Below the pieces are notes generated by a model. That model searched no databases. It was not told where the DNA came from and saw only the letters and a program-made list of their open reading frames with translations. Positions 20,116 to 28,935 of a stretch of DNA of 64,000 nt are shown piece by piece. The position numbers and the translations under genes were made by a program. Numbering within the stretch: the first letter of the stretch is position 1; each line of letters opens with the position of its first letter. Origin of the DNA: Streptomyces sp. NBC_01241 (lineage in GTDB: Bacteria > Actinomycetota > Actinomycetes > Streptomycetales > Streptomycetaceae); NCBI RefSeq assembly GCF_041435435.1, contig NZ_CP108494.1, positions 2,638,501-2,702,500 on the forward strand, in the 5' to 3' direction.

Positions 20116-20387
20116 GGGTCGGAACCCCGGCTCCGGGCCAAAAACCCCGGACCGGGGCAGCGGTCAGAACCCCGGCTTCCGCAGCTGCTTCGGGCGGCTG
20201 CACCGGCCGCCGGACCGGGGCCTGGGTCAGAACCCGAGTTTCCGCGGCTGCTTCGGGGCCCACCCGCACGGCCGCCCTCGCACCCTTCGGCCCCAGGGGG
20301 CCTCAGCGGCTTCGGGCGGCTGCACCGGCCTCCGGCCGCCGGACCACAGCCGGGGTCAGAACCCGAGTTTCCGCAGCTGCTTCGGGT
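20116..20387. repeat. Repeated copies of the era 3' end
   Basis: The last 33 bases of era and the stop (20352–20387) recur downstream at 20224–20257 (one mismatch) and 20162–20194 (a few mismatches), and partly at 20116–20138. A linking segment CTTCGGGCGGCTGCACCGGCC also occurs twice (about 20189–20209 and 20310–20330). The copies lie in the intergenic space between emfourin and era and do not form a real gene. Confidence 0.85.
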
Positions 20388-21375
20388 CGCGCTGCCAGTC
20401 CTTGGCCACCTTCACGTGCAGGTCCAGGAAGACCGGCGTGCCGAGCAGGGCCTCGATGTGCTTGCGCGACTTGGTGCCGACGTCCTTCAGGCGCTTGCCC
20501 TTCGGGCCGATGATGATGCCCTTCTGGCTGGGGCGCTCGATGTAGACGTTGGCGTGGATGTCGAGCAGCGGCTTGTCCGCCGGACGGTTCTCGCGCGGCA
20601 GCATCTCCTCGACGACGACCGCGATGGAGTGCGGCAGCTCGTCCCGTACGCCTTCGAGCGCGGCCTCCCGGATCAGCTCCGCGACCATGACCATCTCGGG
20701 CTCGTCCGTGAGGTCGCCCTCCGGGTAGAGCGGCGGGCTCTCCGGGAGCAGCGGCGCGATCAGATCGGCCAGCAGGCTCACCTGGCCGGCCCCTCTCCCA
20801 CCACCACCCTTGTTCGAGGGACTGCGTCCCGCCTCCTGCTCCGCCTTCACCGCGGAGACCGGAATGATCTCGGCCCACTCGAAGCCGAGCTCCTCGCCGA
20901 GGCGGGAGACGGCGAGCAGCTGTTCGGCGAGCTGCTTGGAGTCGACCAGGTCGGTCTTGGTGATGACGGCGATCTTCGGGGTCTTCTTGATGCCCGCGAG
21001 TTCCTTGACGATGTACTTGTCGCCGGGGCCGAGCTTCTGGTCGGCGGGCAGGCAGAAGCCGATGACGTCGACCTCGGCCCAGGTGGTCCGCACGACGTCG
21101 TTGAGACGCTCGCCCAGCAGCGTGCGCGGCTTGTGGAGGCCCGGGGTGTCGACCAGGATCAGCTGGGCGTCCTCGCGGTGCACGATGCCGCGCACGGTGT
21201 GCCGCGTGGTCTGGGGCCGGTTGGAGGTGATCGCCACCTTCTGGCCGACCAGAGCGTTCGTGAGGGTGGACTTGCCCGCGTTGGGGCGGCCCACGAAGCA
21301 GGCGAAGCCGGCCCGGTGGGGGGCGTTGTTCACAGCCTGCTGTGCAGCGGCTTCTGTGTCAGGTCGAACGCTCAT
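20356..21375 (-). CDS. era: GTPase Era
   Basis: A 339-residue GTPase for 16S rRNA maturation and 30S assembly. G1 GRPNAGKST, G2 TTRHTVRG, G3 DTPG, and G4 TKTD are present; the C-terminal KH domain has PSQKGIIIGPKGKRLKDVG. It is longer than usual because of a Gly-rich insertion (about residues 180–197 of this protein, RSPSNKGGGGRGAG) between the G domain's SAVKAE and SLLADLIAPLLPE. ATG 21384 is also possible; 21375 fits homologues. Its 3' end is duplicated downstream. Confidence 0.95.
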   Translation of the reverse strand: MSVRPDTEAAAQQAVNNAPHRAGFACFVGRPNAGKSTLTNALVGQKVAITSNRPQTTRHTVRGIVHREDAQLILVDTPGLHKPRTLLGERLNDVVRTTWAEVDVIGFCLPADQKLGPGDKYIVKELAGIKKTPKIAVITKTDLVDSKQLAEQLLAVSRLGEELGFEWAEIIPVSAVKAEQEAGRSPSNKGGGGRGAGQVSLLADLIAPLLPESPPLYPEGDLTDEPEMVMVAELIREAALEGVRDELPHSIAVVVEEMLPRENRPADKPLLDIHANVYIERPSQKGIIIGPKGKRLKDVGTKSRKHIEALLGTPVFLDLHVKVAKDWQRDPKQLRKLGF

Positions 21376-21446
21376 GGCGCCCATTGTCCCCGATCCTGGC
21401 GGCCCCGCCGTACCAACCGCCTCGGCGGGGCCCCTGCCGCGCCGTC

Positions 21447-22391
21447 TCAGGCCCTACGGGTACGGCTCCGACGGGCCCGTATCCACATCCCCGCACCCCC
21501 GCCGACGATCACCAGCAGGACCCCGGCCACCAGCCAGGGCAGTGCGAAGTACGGGGCGGCGGCGGACTCGCGGGTGTCCCGGGCGCTCGCGGTCACCTTG
21601 ATCTCGCCCCATTCCAGCTGCGGCGCGCCGGCCCACTGTTCGGTCAGCCGGACCCGCTGGCGGGGCAGCAGCTCGGAGGGGATCTTCTTCAGGTCGCGGG
21701 CGAGCAGGGTGCGGCCGAAGAGTCCCTCGGCCCTGAGAGCGACCTTGGGGTTGAGGGTGACATTGCCCCGGTTGTGGAGCGTGTACGAGATGACGGCCCG
21801 GCTCTTCCCAGTGCCCGGGACCAGCGGCTGGCTGTGCTCGACCCGGACGTCGTCCACGGAGAGCGCAGGCATGGTCGGCCCGTTCACCCGCAGATAGATC
21901 CGTGCGCCGACCGCCTTGCGGATGCCGACGGCGACGGCTCCCGCATCGGCCGGGTCGATGCGTTCGTCGAGGGCGACGAGCGCGCCGGGGTGGTCACCGG
22001 GCTCGGCGTCCTCGGGGACGGTGATGGTGAGCGGGACGGTGACGGAGCCGTGCGCCCGCACGGTGACGCGGTCGCGGTCGGTCCTCGCCCAGGCGCCGAC
22101 CGAGCGCTGCTTCTCGTTCTGGGCGCGGACGGCGAAACCGCCGTCGCGTGCGGTGTTGTACGCGTCGGCCGCGTACAGCCGGAAGGTCTGCGGCCGGTCC
22201 GTCTTGTTGGTGACGGTGACCTTGTCGTCGAGTGTAGCGCCGGGGTCGGCGGAGAGGTAGAAGTACGGGCGCTGACCGGCCTGTGTGGTGGCCGGGTAGA
22301 CCGACCAGCTGCCGTTGTCCGCGGCGTGGGCCGTGGGCGCGCCGGTCAGGAGGAGGACGCCGGCCAGGAGGAGTACGTACAGCTTGCGCAC
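21447..22391 (-). CDS. WxL-interacting-type cell-surface protein (DUF916-like)
   Basis: A 314-residue exported protein with signal peptide VRKLYVLLLAGVLLLTGAPTAHA, beta-rich extracellular domains (PYFYLSADPGATLDDKVTVTNKTDRPQTFRLYAAD near residues 38–72 in segments) and a C-terminal membrane helix (ALPWLVAGVLLVIVGGGAGMW) with a basic tail. This is the layout of the DUF916/WxLIP proteins that pair with WxL proteins in Firmicutes. GGAGG supports GTG 22391; a GTG at 22487 overlaps the upstream stop but would add a Pro-rich piece before the signal peptide. It is cotranscribed with the gene at 22484. Confidence 0.78.
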   Translation of the reverse strand: MRKLYVLLLAGVLLLTGAPTAHAADNGSWSVYPATTQAGQRPYFYLSADPGATLDDKVTVTNKTDRPQTFRLYAADAYNTARDGGFAVRAQNEKQRSVGAWARTDRDRVTVRAHGSVTVPLTITVPEDAEPGDHPGALVALDERIDPADAGAVAVGIRKAVGARIYLRVNGPTMPALSVDDVRVEHSQPLVPGTGKSRAVISYTLHNRGNVTLNPKVALRAEGLFGRTLLARDLKKIPSELLPRQRVRLTEQWAGAPQLEWGEIKVTASARDTRESAAAPYFALPWLVAGVLLVIVGGGAGMWIRARRSRTRRA

Positions 22392-22483
22392 GGTGCGGGG
22401 CCTCCGGGTTGGTCGGTCGAGAGTCGGGACGGGCGGTCCGGGCGGGTGCGCGCCCGGTCCACCGGTCGGTCGGGGCAGCTCGG

Positions 22484-23866
22484 TCACGTGAGCGTGAGAG
22501 TGAGCACGCCGGAGTACGCGCCGGGGGCGGTGTACGCCGGTACGGTCAGCGCGAGCCGGGCGTCGACGGTGAACTCACCGCCGGTGAGGGTCCCGTTCGG
22601 TGCGGATGCCAGCGTGGCGCCCGCGCTGCCGACCGGGCCCTCGGAACCGGCCGCGCAGGTGCTGGCGCTGCCGGACTTCGTCGCGCAGACCGGGGTCCAG
22701 GCGAGAGCGGACGCACCGATCGTCGCGCCGCCGGGGCCCTTGAAGTCGGTGACCTTTCCGGTCAGGGACCAGCCGGCGGGTCCGCCGCGGTAGTCCTCGA
22801 CCGTCACCGTCTGGAGGGAGCCGCGGGAGGCGCCGCCCTTCCCGAAGTCGACCGCCGACATCTCGACGGTGTCCCCGGCCTGGACCATGGAGAGCGTGCC
22901 CGCCTTGACGGACGTGTTGAGCCGCTGGCTGCCGTCCGGGGGCTCCCCGCCGCCACTCGTGACGGTGTAGGCCTGCGGGCCCGCCCCCTTGGCCGCGTCC
23001 CAGCCGGCGCCCTCGTAGGCGACGATGCCGGTGGTGGCCGGATCGCTGACGGTCAGCCGGCCGCTGAAGCCGCCGGAGCCGTCCGCCTTGACGGTGGCCG
23101 TGTCGGCGGTCTGCTGGTCGCCGGCCCGGCCCGCGAGCGTGACGTCCGCGCCCGGGGTGAACTTCGACCCGGTCACGGTGACCGCGTCACCGGCCTTGCC
23201 GGATGCGGCCCCGAGCTGGATGGCACGCTCGTTGACCTGGCCGCCGCCGTCCGTCGCGATGATCGTCTCGGAGACGGGAGCGGGCGGGTCCGTCACCGTG
23301 CACGGGGTGTCCAGCTCCATGATGTAGCTGGTGTGGATGTTGTAGTCGCCCGGCGACAGCGTGATCTGGCCGGGCGCGGTGACCGTGAAGGTGCCGGTCA
23401 TCGAGAACGACGGGAAGTTGCCCTTGCCGGGGACCGGATCGTTCTTCTTCGGGCCAGCGACGGTGATGCTCGCGGACTGCGCGCCGCCGACGGTGACCTT
23501 GCCGGTCGGCGTCATGATGTCGGCGGGCAGCGCCAGATCGACCGGGTTGCTCGCGGCCGGTTCGACGACGGTGTACGTGACCGTGACCATGTCGCCCACC
23601 ATCGGGGCGGCGTTGTCGACGGTGATCTCGGCCTTCGTCGTCCCGTCGATCGGCGGGATGCCCGCGATGGCCGGCGGGATGCAGTGCGTGGGGAAGTCCA
23701 CCGGCGCGGAGGCCGTCATGGTGGCCTGCGCGGGGCTCGCGAGCCCCCCTCCCCCCGCGACGACGAGCGCACCCACACCCAGCGCGGCGGCCCAGCGGCG
23801 GCCGCGCGCGGGACGTGTTCGGGCACCGGATCTTCGCACGCTGATTCTTCGTACGGTCGGACGCAT
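22484..23866 (-). CDS. Secreted WxL-like repeat protein
   Basis: A 460-residue exported protein. Basic N-terminus and hydrophobic segment WAAALGVGALVVAGGGGLASPAQA form a signal peptide. The body consists of beta-rich domains, including an Ig-like GKAGDAVTVTGSKFTPGADVTLAG. The C-terminal 170 residues, ending YSGVLTLTLT after SVKAGTLSMVQAG, resemble a WxL-type domain, but the Trp-x-Leu motifs themselves are degenerate (WTPV remains). AGGAGGGG precedes the ATG. A palindrome lies in its promoter region. Likely displayed on the cell surface with the downstream protein; the role is unknown. Confidence 0.75.
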   Translation of the reverse strand: MRPTVRRISVRRSGARTRPARGRRWAAALGVGALVVAGGGGLASPAQATMTASAPVDFPTHCIPPAIAGIPPIDGTTKAEITVDNAAPMVGDMVTVTYTVVEPAASNPVDLALPADIMTPTGKVTVGGAQSASITVAGPKKNDPVPGKGNFPSFSMTGTFTVTAPGQITLSPGDYNIHTSYIMELDTPCTVTDPPAPVSETIIATDGGGQVNERAIQLGAASGKAGDAVTVTGSKFTPGADVTLAGRAGDQQTADTATVKADGSGGFSGRLTVSDPATTGIVAYEGAGWDAAKGAGPQAYTVTSGGGEPPDGSQRLNTSVKAGTLSMVQAGDTVEMSAVDFGKGGASRGSLQTVTVEDYRGGPAGWSLTGKVTDFKGPGGATIGASALAWTPVCATKSGSASTCAAGSEGPVGSAGATLASAPNGTLTGGEFTVDARLALTVPAYTAPGAYSGVLTLTLT

Positions 23867-23971
23867 GGAGCCCCCTCCTGCCGGATACGGCGCAGCGGCT
23901 CTTCTGCGCCGACTGGGGGCCCATTGACGACTCCGGCCGAAAAGAAGTCAATGGCAGCGAAACGCACTGAC

Positions 23972-23996
23972 TGATGGGCCATCAGATGCTGTCAAG
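23972..23996 (-). promoter_or_regulatory. Promoter with palindromic operator before the WxL-like pair
   Basis: On the minus strand TTGACA (23991–23996) is a perfect -35 hexamer. The following spacer holds the perfect 7-1-7 inverted repeat CTGATGGCCCATCAG (23972–23986). A repressor bound there would block RNA polymerase. The regulator is unknown. Confidence 0.6.
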
Positions 23997-24021
23997 ATCC
24001 TCGTTCCCCTCACCTGGTGTG

Positions 24022-24056
24022 CGAACGCCCCGCGCCGGTGGGGTGCGGGGCGTTCG
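24022..24056 (-). terminator. Terminator after the cytidine-deaminase-like gene
   Basis: CGAACGCCCCGC (24022–24033) and GCGGGGCGTTCG (24045–24056) form a perfect 12-bp stem 27 bases past the stop at 24083. Confidence 0.8.
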
Positions 24057-24082
24057 TACACGGTGTGTGGATTCGGTCGGCG

Positions 24083-24436
24083 TCAGCCCGCCGTCACGCT
24101 GACCCGCAGCGTGCCGTCGGGTCCGGCGAGCAGTACCGGTGTGTCCGGGCCGCCCAGGTCCCGTACCGCGGCGCGGTCCTCGTCCGACGGGGTCTGCGCC
24201 TCGGAGACGACTGCGGCCGCCTCCAGCGAGGTGGCGCCGCTGGCCACGGCCATCGCGACGGCGGTCTGGAGCGCGCTGAGCTTCAGCGACTCCAGCCGCA
24301 CGGTGCCCGCGACGTACGTACGTCCGGTCTCGTCCCGTACGGCCGCGCCCTCCGGCACACCGTTACGGGCGCGGGCGCTGCGCGCCAGCGTGACGATCTT
24401 GCGGTCCTCGGGGCCGAGGTCGGTGCTCTCAGTCAT
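24083..24436 (-). CDS. Cytidine-deaminase-like protein lacking the zinc motifs
   Basis: A 117-residue protein whose sequence SLKLSALQTAVAMAVASG (residues 50–67) and LEAAAVVSEAQTPSDEDRAAV (71–91) aligns with the cytidine deaminase core. The Cys-Ala-Glu of the active site is replaced by Ser54-Ala55-Leu56 and the PCxxC motif by SDED, so no zinc can be held as in active enzymes. It cannot be an active deaminase of the usual mechanism. Streptomyces genomes keep such a gene beside era and ybeY; the role could be structural or regulatory. Confidence 0.78.
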   Translation of the reverse strand: MTESTDLGPEDRKIVTLARSARARNGVPEGAAVRDETGRTYVAGTVRLESLKLSALQTAVAMAVASGATSLEAAAVVSEAQTPSDEDRAAVRDLGGPDTPVLLAGPDGTLRVSVTAG

Positions 24437-24493
24437 GTGCCGAGCATACGAACCGGGGGGCTCGTTCCCCGCCCCGCCCCACCCCCGAGGGGC

Positions 24494-24847
24494 CTATGCC
24501 CGGTCGAGCCTCAGCCGCTCCGCCTTGGGCAGGCCCGCGACCACCAGGTCGTAGGAGTCCTCGATCAGCTCACGGAGCATCCGGTCCGGTACCCCGGACA
24601 CCGTCACCGTGTTCCAGTGGCGCTTGTTCATGTGCCAGCCCGGCACCACCGCGTCGTACTCCTCCCGCAGCCGCACCGCCTCGTCCGGATCGCACTTGAG
24701 GTTCACCGACAGCGGACGCGCGTCCAGCGTGCTGAGCGCGAACATCTTGCCGAGCACCTTGAAGACGGACGTCTCCGGCCCGAACGGGAACTCCTCGACG
24801 CTCGCGTTGAACTCCAGGCAGAACGCCCTCAGCTGCTGCGGAGTCAC
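24494..24847 (-). CDS. MmcQ/YjbR family protein
   Basis: A 117-residue single-domain protein of the MmcQ/YjbR fold: start [23 protein letters not shown], central KVLGKMFALSTL, NLKCDPDEAVRLREEY and the late GWHMNKRHWNTVTVSG. The fold resembles CyaY and may bind DNA; the biological role is unknown. Its start overlaps the stop of the CorC gene by four bases, showing translational coupling. Confidence 0.88.
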   Translation of the reverse strand: MTPQQLRAFCLEFNASVEEFPFGPETSVFKVLGKMFALSTLDARPLSVNLKCDPDEAVRLREEYDAVVPGWHMNKRHWNTVTVSGVPDRMLRELIEDSYDLVVAGLPKAERLRLDRA

Positions 24848-26136
24848 TCCGCATCCACCCCCTCCTGCCCCACGGGCTCCACCAGCACCGTGACGATCTT
24901 GTTCCGGCGGCCCGCCGTGGACTCCGCCGTCAGCCGCAGCCGGCGGCCGTCCGGCAGATCGACGACCGCCGACGCCCCGGCGATCGGTACCCGGCCCAGC
25001 GCCTTCGCCAGCAGTCCGCCGACCGTTTCCACATCCTCGTCGTCGTACTCGTCGAGGTCGAACAGGTCTCCGAGGTCGCCGATGTCCAGGCGCGCGGTCA
25101 CCCGGAAGCAGCCGTTCTCCAGCTCCTGGACGGGCGGGAGTTCACGGTCGTACTCGTCGGTGATCTCGCCGACGATCTCTTCGAGGATGTCCTCGATGGT
25201 GACGATGCCCGCCGTACCGCCGTACTCGTCGATCACGACGGCGACATGACTGCGCTCCTGCTGCATCTCGCGCAGCAGATCGCCGGCGTTCTTCGTGTCG
25301 GGAACGAACGCCGCCGACCGCATCGCCGTGGAGACGAGATCGGCCTCCGAATCCCGGTTGATGTGTGTCTTGCGGACCAGGTCCTTGAGATACACGATGC
25401 CGACGATGTCGTCCTCGTTCTCCCCGGTGACGGGGATCCGCGAGAAGCCGGAGCGCAGCGCCAGGGTCAGCGCCTGCCGGATCGTCTTGTACCGCTCGAT
25501 GCAGACCAGGTCGGTCCGCGGCACCATGACCTCGCGTACGAGCGTGTCACCGAGCTCGAAGACGGAGTGCACCATGCGGCGCTCCTCGTCCTCGATCAGC
25601 GACTCCGCCTCGGCGAGGTCGACCATCGCCCGCAGTTCGGCCTCGCTGGCGAACGGCCCCTTGCGGAAACCCTTGCCCGGCGTCAGTGCGTTGCCGATGA
25701 GGATCAGCAGCTGCGGGACCGGGCCCATGACCCTGGCCAGCGGCAGCAGGACGTACGCCGCCGCCGTCGCCGTGTTCAGCGGGTGCTGACGGCCGATGGT
25801 GCGCGGCGACACACCGATGGCGACGTAGGAGACCAGGACCATCACGGCCATGGCGACGGCCAGGGCCTCCCAGGTCTCCGGGAACTCCTTCAGACAGGCA
25901 TACGTGACGAGCACACCGGCCGACATCTCGCAGGCGACCCGCACCAGCAGGGCGACATTGAGATAGCGGGTCGGGTCCGCCGCGACCTGTTCCAGCTTCT
26001 GGCTGCCGCGCCGCCCGGAACGGACCGCCTCGGCGGCCCGGAAGCTCGACGTACGCGCGATGCCCGCCTCCGCGCAGGCCGCCAGCCAGCCACCGACGAC
26101 CAGCAGCACGACACCCAGGACCAGAGGAACGCTCAC
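24844..26136 (-). CDS. CorC/HlyC-type (CNNM) membrane protein
   Basis: A 430-residue protein with an N-terminal DUF21 membrane domain of three or four helices (residues 1–150), two CBS domains (about 195–315; [41 protein letters not shown]) and a C-terminal CorC_HlyC transporter-associated domain (about 335–420). Family members are linked to magnesium or cobalt efflux; older annotations call them hemolysin. It overlaps ybeY by ATGA upstream and MmcQ downstream, so it belongs to the phoH–ybeY operon. Confidence 0.93.
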   Translation of the reverse strand: MSVPLVLGVVLLVVGGWLAACAEAGIARTSSFRAAEAVRSGRRGSQKLEQVAADPTRYLNVALLVRVACEMSAGVLVTYACLKEFPETWEALAVAMAVMVLVSYVAIGVSPRTIGRQHPLNTATAAAYVLLPLARVMGPVPQLLILIGNALTPGKGFRKGPFASEAELRAMVDLAEAESLIEDEERRMVHSVFELGDTLVREVMVPRTDLVCIERYKTIRQALTLALRSGFSRIPVTGENEDDIVGIVYLKDLVRKTHINRDSEADLVSTAMRSAAFVPDTKNAGDLLREMQQERSHVAVVIDEYGGTAGIVTIEDILEEIVGEITDEYDRELPPVQELENGCFRVTARLDIGDLGDLFDLDEYDDEDVETVGGLLAKALGRVPIAGASAVVDLPDGRRLRLTAESTAGRRNKIVTVLVEPVGQEGVDAE

Positions 26137-26630
26137 GACACGGTGGGGGCGGGCGACGGACCGGTCAGGCCGCGCTCGGCACGCCAGCCGTCGACGATCG
26201 CGGCCTGGAGGCCGAACATCTCGGTCTTCTCGTCCGGCTCCTCGTGGTCGTACCCGAGGAGGTGCAGCACTCCGTGGACGGTGAGGAGCTGGAGCTCCTC
26301 GTCCATGGAGTGCTGCGTCGGCGCGTCCTCACCCTGCTGCTTGGCGACCTCGGGGCAGAGCACGATGTCACCGAGGAGCCCCTGCGGGGGCTCCTCGTCG
26401 TCCTTGGACGGCGGACGGAGTTCGTCCATCGGGAAGGACATGACGTCCGTGGGACCCGGCAGGTCCATCCACTGGATGTGGAGCTGCTCCATGGCGTCGG
26501 TGTCCACCACGATCACCGAGAGCTCGGAGAGGGGGTGGATCCGCATCCGCGCGAGCGCGTAGCGGGCGATGTCGAGGACCGCCTGCTCGTCGACCTCGGT
26601 TCCGGACTCGTTGTTGACGTCGATCGACAT
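26133..26630 (-). CDS. ybeY: Endoribonuclease YbeY
   Basis: A 165-residue single-strand endoribonuclease for 16S rRNA 3' maturation and ribosome quality control. The zinc site [16 protein letters not shown] has the H-x3-H-x5-H triad, and [11 protein letters not shown] is the conserved upstream strand. It lies 12 bases after the PhoH gene and overlaps CorC, the usual actinobacterial order. Confidence 0.96.
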   Translation of the reverse strand: MSIDVNNESGTEVDEQAVLDIARYALARMRIHPLSELSVIVVDTDAMEQLHIQWMDLPGPTDVMSFPMDELRPPSKDDEEPPQGLLGDIVLCPEVAKQQGEDAPTQHSMDEELQLLTVHGVLHLLGYDHEEPDEKTEMFGLQAAIVDGWRAERGLTGPSPAPTVS

Positions 26631-26642
26631 GGTGCGGCGCGA

Positions 26643-27671
26643 CTACTTCCTGTTGTGGCTGTCTCGGTTGTCGTACTTCTCGTACGCGTCGACGATACGG
26701 CCGACGAGCTTGTGCCGGACGACATCCTGGGAGGTGAGCCGGGAGAAGTGCACGTCCTGGACGCCTTCGAGGATGTCCTGGACCTGACGCAGACCGCTCT
26801 TCGTCCCGTTCGGCAGGTCGACCTGCGTGACGTCACCGGTGACGACGATCTTCGAATCGAAGCCGAGCCGGGTCAGGAACATCTTCATCTGCTCGGCGCT
26901 GGTGTTCTGCGCCTCGTCGAGGATGATGAACGCGTCGTTGAGCGTCCTTCCCCGCATGTACGCCAGCGGCGCCACCTCGATCGTCCCCGCCGCCATCAGC
27001 CGCGGGATCGAGTCGGGGTCGAGCATGTCGTGCAGTGCGTCGTAGAGAGGGCGCAGATACGGGTCGATCTTCTCGTAGAGCGTGCCGGGCAGGAAGCCGA
27101 GCCGCTCGCCCGCCTCGACGGCGGGGCGGGTCAGGATGATCCGGTTGACCTGCTTGGACTGCAGGGCCTGGACCGCCTTCGCCATGGCGAGGTAGGTCTT
27201 GCCGGTGCCCGCAGGGCCGATGCCGAAGACGACGGTGTGCTTGTCGATCGCGTCGACGTACCGCTTCTGATTGAGCGTCTTGGGACGGATGGTGCGCCCG
27301 CGGCTGGAGAGGATGTTCTGGGTGAGTACCTCGGCCGGTGTCTCCGGACCGTCCCCCTTGCCGCTCTCGGTTGCCTTGAGCATGGCGATCGAGCGTTCCA
27401 CTGCGTCCTCCGTCATCGGCTGACCGGTGCGGAGCACCAGCATCATCTCGGCGAACAGGCGCTGGATCAGAGCGACTTCCGTCGCGTCCCCGGCGGCGCT
27501 GACCTCGTTTCCCCGGACATGGATGTCGGCCGCCGGGAAGGCCGTTTCGATCACGCGCAGCAGCGAGTCGCCTGAACCCAGGACCGTCACCATCGGATGC
27601 TTGGCCGGTACGGTGAACTGGGCTCGCGCCTGGCCCCGCGCGGGGGTCTGGTCTGTGGATGTCTGAGTCAT
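26643..27671 (-). CDS. PhoH family ATPase
   Basis: A 342-residue P-loop protein. Walker A is GPAGTGKTYLAMAKAV, Walker B is AFIILDEAQNTS, and VVTGDVTQVDLP is sensor I; the N-terminal region (about 30–110) is a small KH-like part. PhoH-like proteins associate with YbeY in RNA metabolism. The start MTQTSTDQ has no clear Shine–Dalgarno sequence; an in-frame ATG at 27695 next to GGGAGG is possible. It heads the operon with ybeY, corC, mmcQ and the deaminase-like gene. Confidence 0.93.
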   Translation of the reverse strand: MTQTSTDQTPARGQARAQFTVPAKHPMVTVLGSGDSLLRVIETAFPAADIHVRGNEVSAAGDATEVALIQRLFAEMMLVLRTGQPMTEDAVERSIAMLKATESGKGDGPETPAEVLTQNILSSRGRTIRPKTLNQKRYVDAIDKHTVVFGIGPAGTGKTYLAMAKAVQALQSKQVNRIILTRPAVEAGERLGFLPGTLYEKIDPYLRPLYDALHDMLDPDSIPRLMAAGTIEVAPLAYMRGRTLNDAFIILDEAQNTSAEQMKMFLTRLGFDSKIVVTGDVTQVDLPNGTKSGLRQVQDILEGVQDVHFSRLTSQDVVRHKLVGRIVDAYEKYDNRDSHNRK

Positions 27672-27810
27672 GGGCCGGCTCTGTGGCCTGCACATACCTC
27701 CCGTTGCAAGGTTCTCGCCGATCGACAACCTCTGGATAACCAAGCCTACGACTCCGCGCCGACAACACCGAGGGCTTTTCCATGCGCACTGCGAACGCGT
27801 GTGCCCCGGG

Positions 27811-28935
27811 TCATGCCGGGCGGCGGAAGCCGATCGTCGGGACGGCCCGGCGCAGCGGCCACGGCCGGGCGGCCGTGGGCAGCAGTTTCTCCAGGAACGC
27901 GTAGCGCTGGAGCGCGGCCGGGTCCTGGTCGGCGAAGGTGCGGACCTGCTGCCACCAGGCGGCGATCTCGTCCCAGTCGGGTGCCGACAGCGATCCCCCG
28001 AACTCCTGCACCGAGAGCGCCGCGGTCAGTCCGGCGAAGGCCAGCCGGTCGGCCAGCGGCCAGTCCGCCAGGGTGCCGGTGACGAATCCGGCGACGAAGA
28101 CATCGCCCGCCCCGGTCGGGTCGAGGGCCTCGACCTCGATCGCGGGCACTTCGGCGCTCGCCCCGGTCGCCGCGTCCACCGCGTACGCGCCGTCCGCGCC
28201 GAGGGTGACCACGGCGAGGGGCACCCGCTCGGCCAGGGTGTGGGCGGCGGCGCGCGGGCAGTCGGTGCGGGTGTAGCGCATCGCTTCCTCGGCGTTGGGG
28301 AGGAATGCCTGGCAGTGTCGCAGGTCGGTGAGGGCGTCCAGGTCCCAGCGGCCGGTCTCGTCCCAGCCGACATCGGCGAAGATCCGGGCGCCGTTCCCGG
28401 CCGCCTTGGCGACCCAGGGCTCGCTGCGGCCCGGAACGAGCGAGGCGATGGCGGCGCGGGCGCGGGGCGGGCAGCGCGGGAACAGGGGTTCCTCGGCGGG
28501 GATCGCGGCGCCGGGGGTGCCCGCGGGGCCCGGGGCCTCGTGGCCGTGCGAAACCATCGTCCGCTCGCCCTCGTACGCCATCGAGACGGTCACCGGCGAG
28601 TGCCAGCCGGGGACGGTGTGCGACATGGACAGGTCGATGCCCTCGCCCTGCTCCAGGGCGTCCCAGCAGTACTCGCCGTAGTGGTCGTCGCCGAACGCCG
28701 CGGCGAGCGAGGTGTGCAGCCCCAGCCGGGCCAGCGCGGTGGCCATGTTGGCGACCCCGCCGGGGCTGGAGCCCATGCCGCGGGCCCAGGACTCGGTGCC
28801 GCGCACCGGGGCGCTGTCCAGGCCGGTGAAAATGATGTCGAGGAAGACCGTTCCGGTGAGGAAGACGTCGCAGTCGGGGTCCTGCGGGGCGCGCAGCCCG
28901 TCCAGTGGGTCGATGCCTGGAATGTCTGTTCTCAC
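27811..28935 (-). CDS. PfkB-family carbohydrate kinase
   Basis: A 374-residue ribokinase-fold kinase. The N-terminal signature SSPGGVANMATALARLG and the catalytic DPTGAGDVFVAGFVTG (anion hole and base Asp) are intact. The N-terminus DCDVFLTGTVFLDIIFTGL is typical. The sugar or nucleoside substrate cannot be assigned. GGGAG before GTG 28935 sets the start; longer frames upstream are non-coding. It is divergent from the MFS gene at 29299, with a CRP-like palindrome between. Confidence 0.88.
   Translation of the reverse strand: MRTDIPGIDPLDGLRAPQDPDCDVFLTGTVFLDIIFTGLDSAPVRGTESWARGMGSSPGGVANMATALARLGLHTSLAAAFGDDHYGEYCWDALEQGEGIDLSMSHTVPGWHSPVTVSMAYEGERTMVSHGHEAPGPAGTPGAAIPAEEPLFPRCPPRARAAIASLVPGRSEPWVAKAAGNGARIFADVGWDETGRWDLDALTDLRHCQAFLPNAEEAMRYTRTDCPRAAAHTLAERVPLAVVTLGADGAYAVDAATGASAEVPAIEVEALDPTGAGDVFVAGFVTGTLADWPLADRLAFAGLTAALSVQEFGGSLSAPDWDEIAAWWQQVRTFADQDPAALQRYAFLEKLLPTAARPWPLRRAVPTIGFRRPA

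Noticed and set aside
22391..22487. GTG start at 22487 of the WxLIP-like gene, overlapping the upstream stop
   Set aside because: It would put a Pro-rich stretch before the signal peptide and has no ribosome binding site, while 22391 has GGAGG.
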